A DNA stretch of 64,000 nucleotides from Candidatus Zipacnadum vermilionense (GTDB lineage Bacteria > Armatimonadota > Zipacnadia > Zipacnadales > Zipacnadaceae), in NCBI GenBank assembly GCA_029821755.1, contig JALGSV010000001.1:172540-236539 (forward strand), written 5' to 3'. A model generated the notes under the pieces. The model saw only the letters and a program-made list of their open reading frames with translations. It did no database searches and was not told where the DNA came from. Shown here piece by piece: positions 62,622-64,000 of the stretch. Numbering within the stretch: the stretch's first letter is position 1; each line of letters starts with the position of its first letter. The translations under genes were made by a program, and so were the position numbers.

Positions 62622-64000
62622 ACGGCAATGCGCTGGGGCGGCTGGATCAGTACGTGTGGCCCTACTTGCGTGACGACCTGGCCAGCGGGCGACTCTGCCT
62701 GGAGCAGGCGGCCGAGCTGGTCGACTGCTTTTGCCTGAAGTTCAACGAACGGGCGAAGGCCACCGACGAGCAGCGGCCGGAGGCGCGGGAAGCCGAGTTG
62801 ATCGACCTACAGCGGCGCACGCGCCATACCACCTCCTCGCAACTGGGCTCGCGCCGGGACGGTCTGGATGCGACCAACCACTGGCTGCAGAATATCGTCG
62901 TCGGTGGACTTACCCCGGAGGGGAAAGAGGCGACAAACCCCTTGACCTTCCTCCTGCTGGACAACTACCGGCGCAACCGTATGACCAATCCCCTGCTGAC
63001 CGTCCGCCTGCACGCGCATTCGCCGGAGGAGCTGGTCTCCTACACCAGCGAGGTGTTGAAAGAGGGCGGCGGGATGCCGGCGCTCTTCAAGGACGAGGCG
63101 ATCGTGCCGGCGCTCGAGCGGATCGGCATCTCCACCCCGGACGCGCGCGATTACACGAATGACGGGTGCTGGGAGGTGATCATCCCGGGGCGTACAGATT
63201 TCCGCTTCCAACGGTTGAGCCTGCTGCTCTGTCTCGAATGGGCACTCACCGGCGGCAAAGCGCGGGTCGGGGGCACGCAAGACGGAGTGGACACCGGCGA
63301 CCCACGGCTGTTTACTTCCTTCGACGAGGTATGGCAGGCCTTTCTCCGCCAACTGGACGCGATGGTCGGCCGAGTAGTACGGCAGGTAATCGCGACCATC
63401 GACGATCGGTCGACCGTTGCGCCGGTTCCCCTGCTTAGCGCCTTGATCGACGGTGCCATCGCCTCCCGCCGGGATATGACCGCCGGCGGGGCGAAGTACC
63501 GAACCTTCGGGGGGCTGGCCGAGAGCGCCGCGCACGCTATCGACTCCCTGGTGGCGATCAAGACAGTCATCTTCACGCAACGCCAGGCTAGCATGGCGGA
63601 GCTGTGCGCGGCGCTAGACGCGGATTTCGTGGGGTACGCTCCCCTGCGGGCGCAGCTTCTCGCGGCGCCGAAATACGGCAACGACGACGAGGAAGCCGAC
63701 GCGGTCGGGCAGGCAGTCATCCGCGCCTTTACGGAGAGCGTCAACCGCCACGCGGACAGGCACCGGGAGGAGATGCTCTTCCCCTGCGGCGTTGGCACCT
63801 TCTCCTGGTATATCGGCATCGGCGAAGGACTAGGCGCCTCGCCGGACGGGCGTCGAGCGGGAGAGCCGGTCTCGTCGAACTTCTCCCCGGCGCTGGGCCG
63901 GGACATGGAGGGTCTGCCGGGGGCGATCCTGTCCTACGCGAAGATGCACGACGCCAACCTCCCGGCCGGGGGCCCGCTGGATCTGCGCCTGAACCGGTCA
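62600..64000 (+). CDS. Glycyl radical enzyme (PFL-like), central part, runs off the window
   Basis: Frame continuing the preceding gene part, open to the window edge: VFHATMNGNALGRLDQY, LTFLLLDNYRRNRMTNPLLTVR and the active-site cysteine in YTNDGCWEVIIPG, where most relatives have GCVE. The segment GEGLGASPDGRRAGEPVSSNFSP is also typical. The glycyl radical loop lies beyond the edge. Enzymes of this group are dehydratases or lyases acting on diols, choline, hydroxyproline and other small substrates under anoxic conditions, and need a radical SAM activase. The partner dehydratase suggests sugar-acid breakdown. Confidence 0.82.
   Translation, partial: MVFHATMNGNALGRLDQYVWPYLRDDLASGRLCLEQAAELVDCFCLKFNERAKATDEQRPEAREAELIDLQRRTRHTTSSQLGSRRDGLDATNHWLQNIVVGGLTPEGKEATNPLTFLLLDNYRRNRMTNPLLTVRLHAHSPEELVSYTSEVLKEGGGMPALFKDEAIVPALERIGISTPDARDYTNDGCWEVIIPGRTDFRFQRLSLLLCLEWALTGGKARVGGTQDGVDTGDPRLFTSFDEVWQAFLRQLDAMVGRVVRQVIATIDDRSTVAPVPLLSALIDGAIASRRDMTAGGAKYRTFGGLAESAAHAIDSLVAIKTVIFTQRQASMAELCAALDADFVGYAPLRAQLLAAPKYGNDDEEADAVGQAVIRAFTESVNRHADRHREEMLFPCGVGTFSWYIGIGEGLGASPDGRRAGEPVSSNFSPALGRDMEGLPGAILSYAKMHDANLPAGGPLDLRLNRS

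Overview
This is a GC-rich bacterial chromosome segment. Three PEP-CTERM surface proteins, an H-X9-DG prepilin-like protein, a DUF6785-type membrane protein and many large secreted carbohydrate-active or beta-helix proteins suggest Armatimonadota or a similar uncultured, Planctomycetes-like lineage. That placement is inference from gene content. No rRNA, tRNA, CRISPR array or complete mobile element was seen.

1-5.8 kb: a compact RiPP-type locus on the minus strand. Behind a good sigma70-like promoter (5795-5823) lie a PqqD-like recognition protein, a radical SAM/SPASM enzyme, a 50-residue cysteine-rich precursor peptide (4060-4212, too short for routine ORF calling), an HprK-like kinase and an S26-type signal peptidase. 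A nucleotidyltransferase of the PF14907 type converges on them. This is the best candidate in the window for an undescribed system.

6-8 kb: two tandem paralogous PEP-CTERM proteins and a prepilin-like protein. 8-21 kb: a glycosyltransferase and polysaccharide region. It contains an ArnT/PMT-like membrane glycosyltransferase, RfbH (all [2Fe-2S] cysteines and the catalytic His present), a flippase-like membrane protein, an SDR reductase, and a 1007-residue fusion of an acetolactate-synthase-like ThDP enzyme with a Rossmann domain and an FkbM methyltransferase. A GT87-like protein and a GT2 enzyme follow, and the convergent pair rfbG-rfbF supplies CDP-4-keto-6-deoxyglucose. Together they predict a yersiniose-like branched CDP-sugar made and used locally. 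A third PEP-CTERM gene with a near-consensus promoter follows.

22-46 kb: mixed metabolism and surface genes: a PHP-type hydrolase, a B12-type radical SAM protein, a large secreted protein with a PHP-like domain lacking its metal-binding histidines, galU, a PRC-barrel protein, murB, a secreted beta-helix protein, two divergent sugar ABC permeases, a Flp-like mini-pilin, a tandem ACT protein with a cysteine cluster, a DUF6785 protein, an MTAP/MTIP-like phosphorylase overlapping a HAD hydrolase, a CBM9-like secreted protein, MgtC/SapB, a cyclase-family hydrolase and a UroD-like protein. GC-rich palindromic repeats sit in several intergenic gaps.

46-64 kb: a decayed stretch (IS1380 transposase fragment plus truncated genes) is followed by a minus-strand run of secreted proteins that looks like polysaccharide degradation: a glycosidase-like TIM barrel with CBM-like modules, a second PHP-like paralog, an acetyl-xylan-esterase-like protein and a Cna/CarboxypepD-repeat protein. 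The last has a broken 5' end. A second decay zone (59.2-60.8 kb) holds remnants of a glycosidase-like protein, an IS3 transposase and an FAD oxidoreductase. The window ends with an enolase-superfamily dehydratase coupled to a frameshifted glycyl radical enzyme that runs off the edge.
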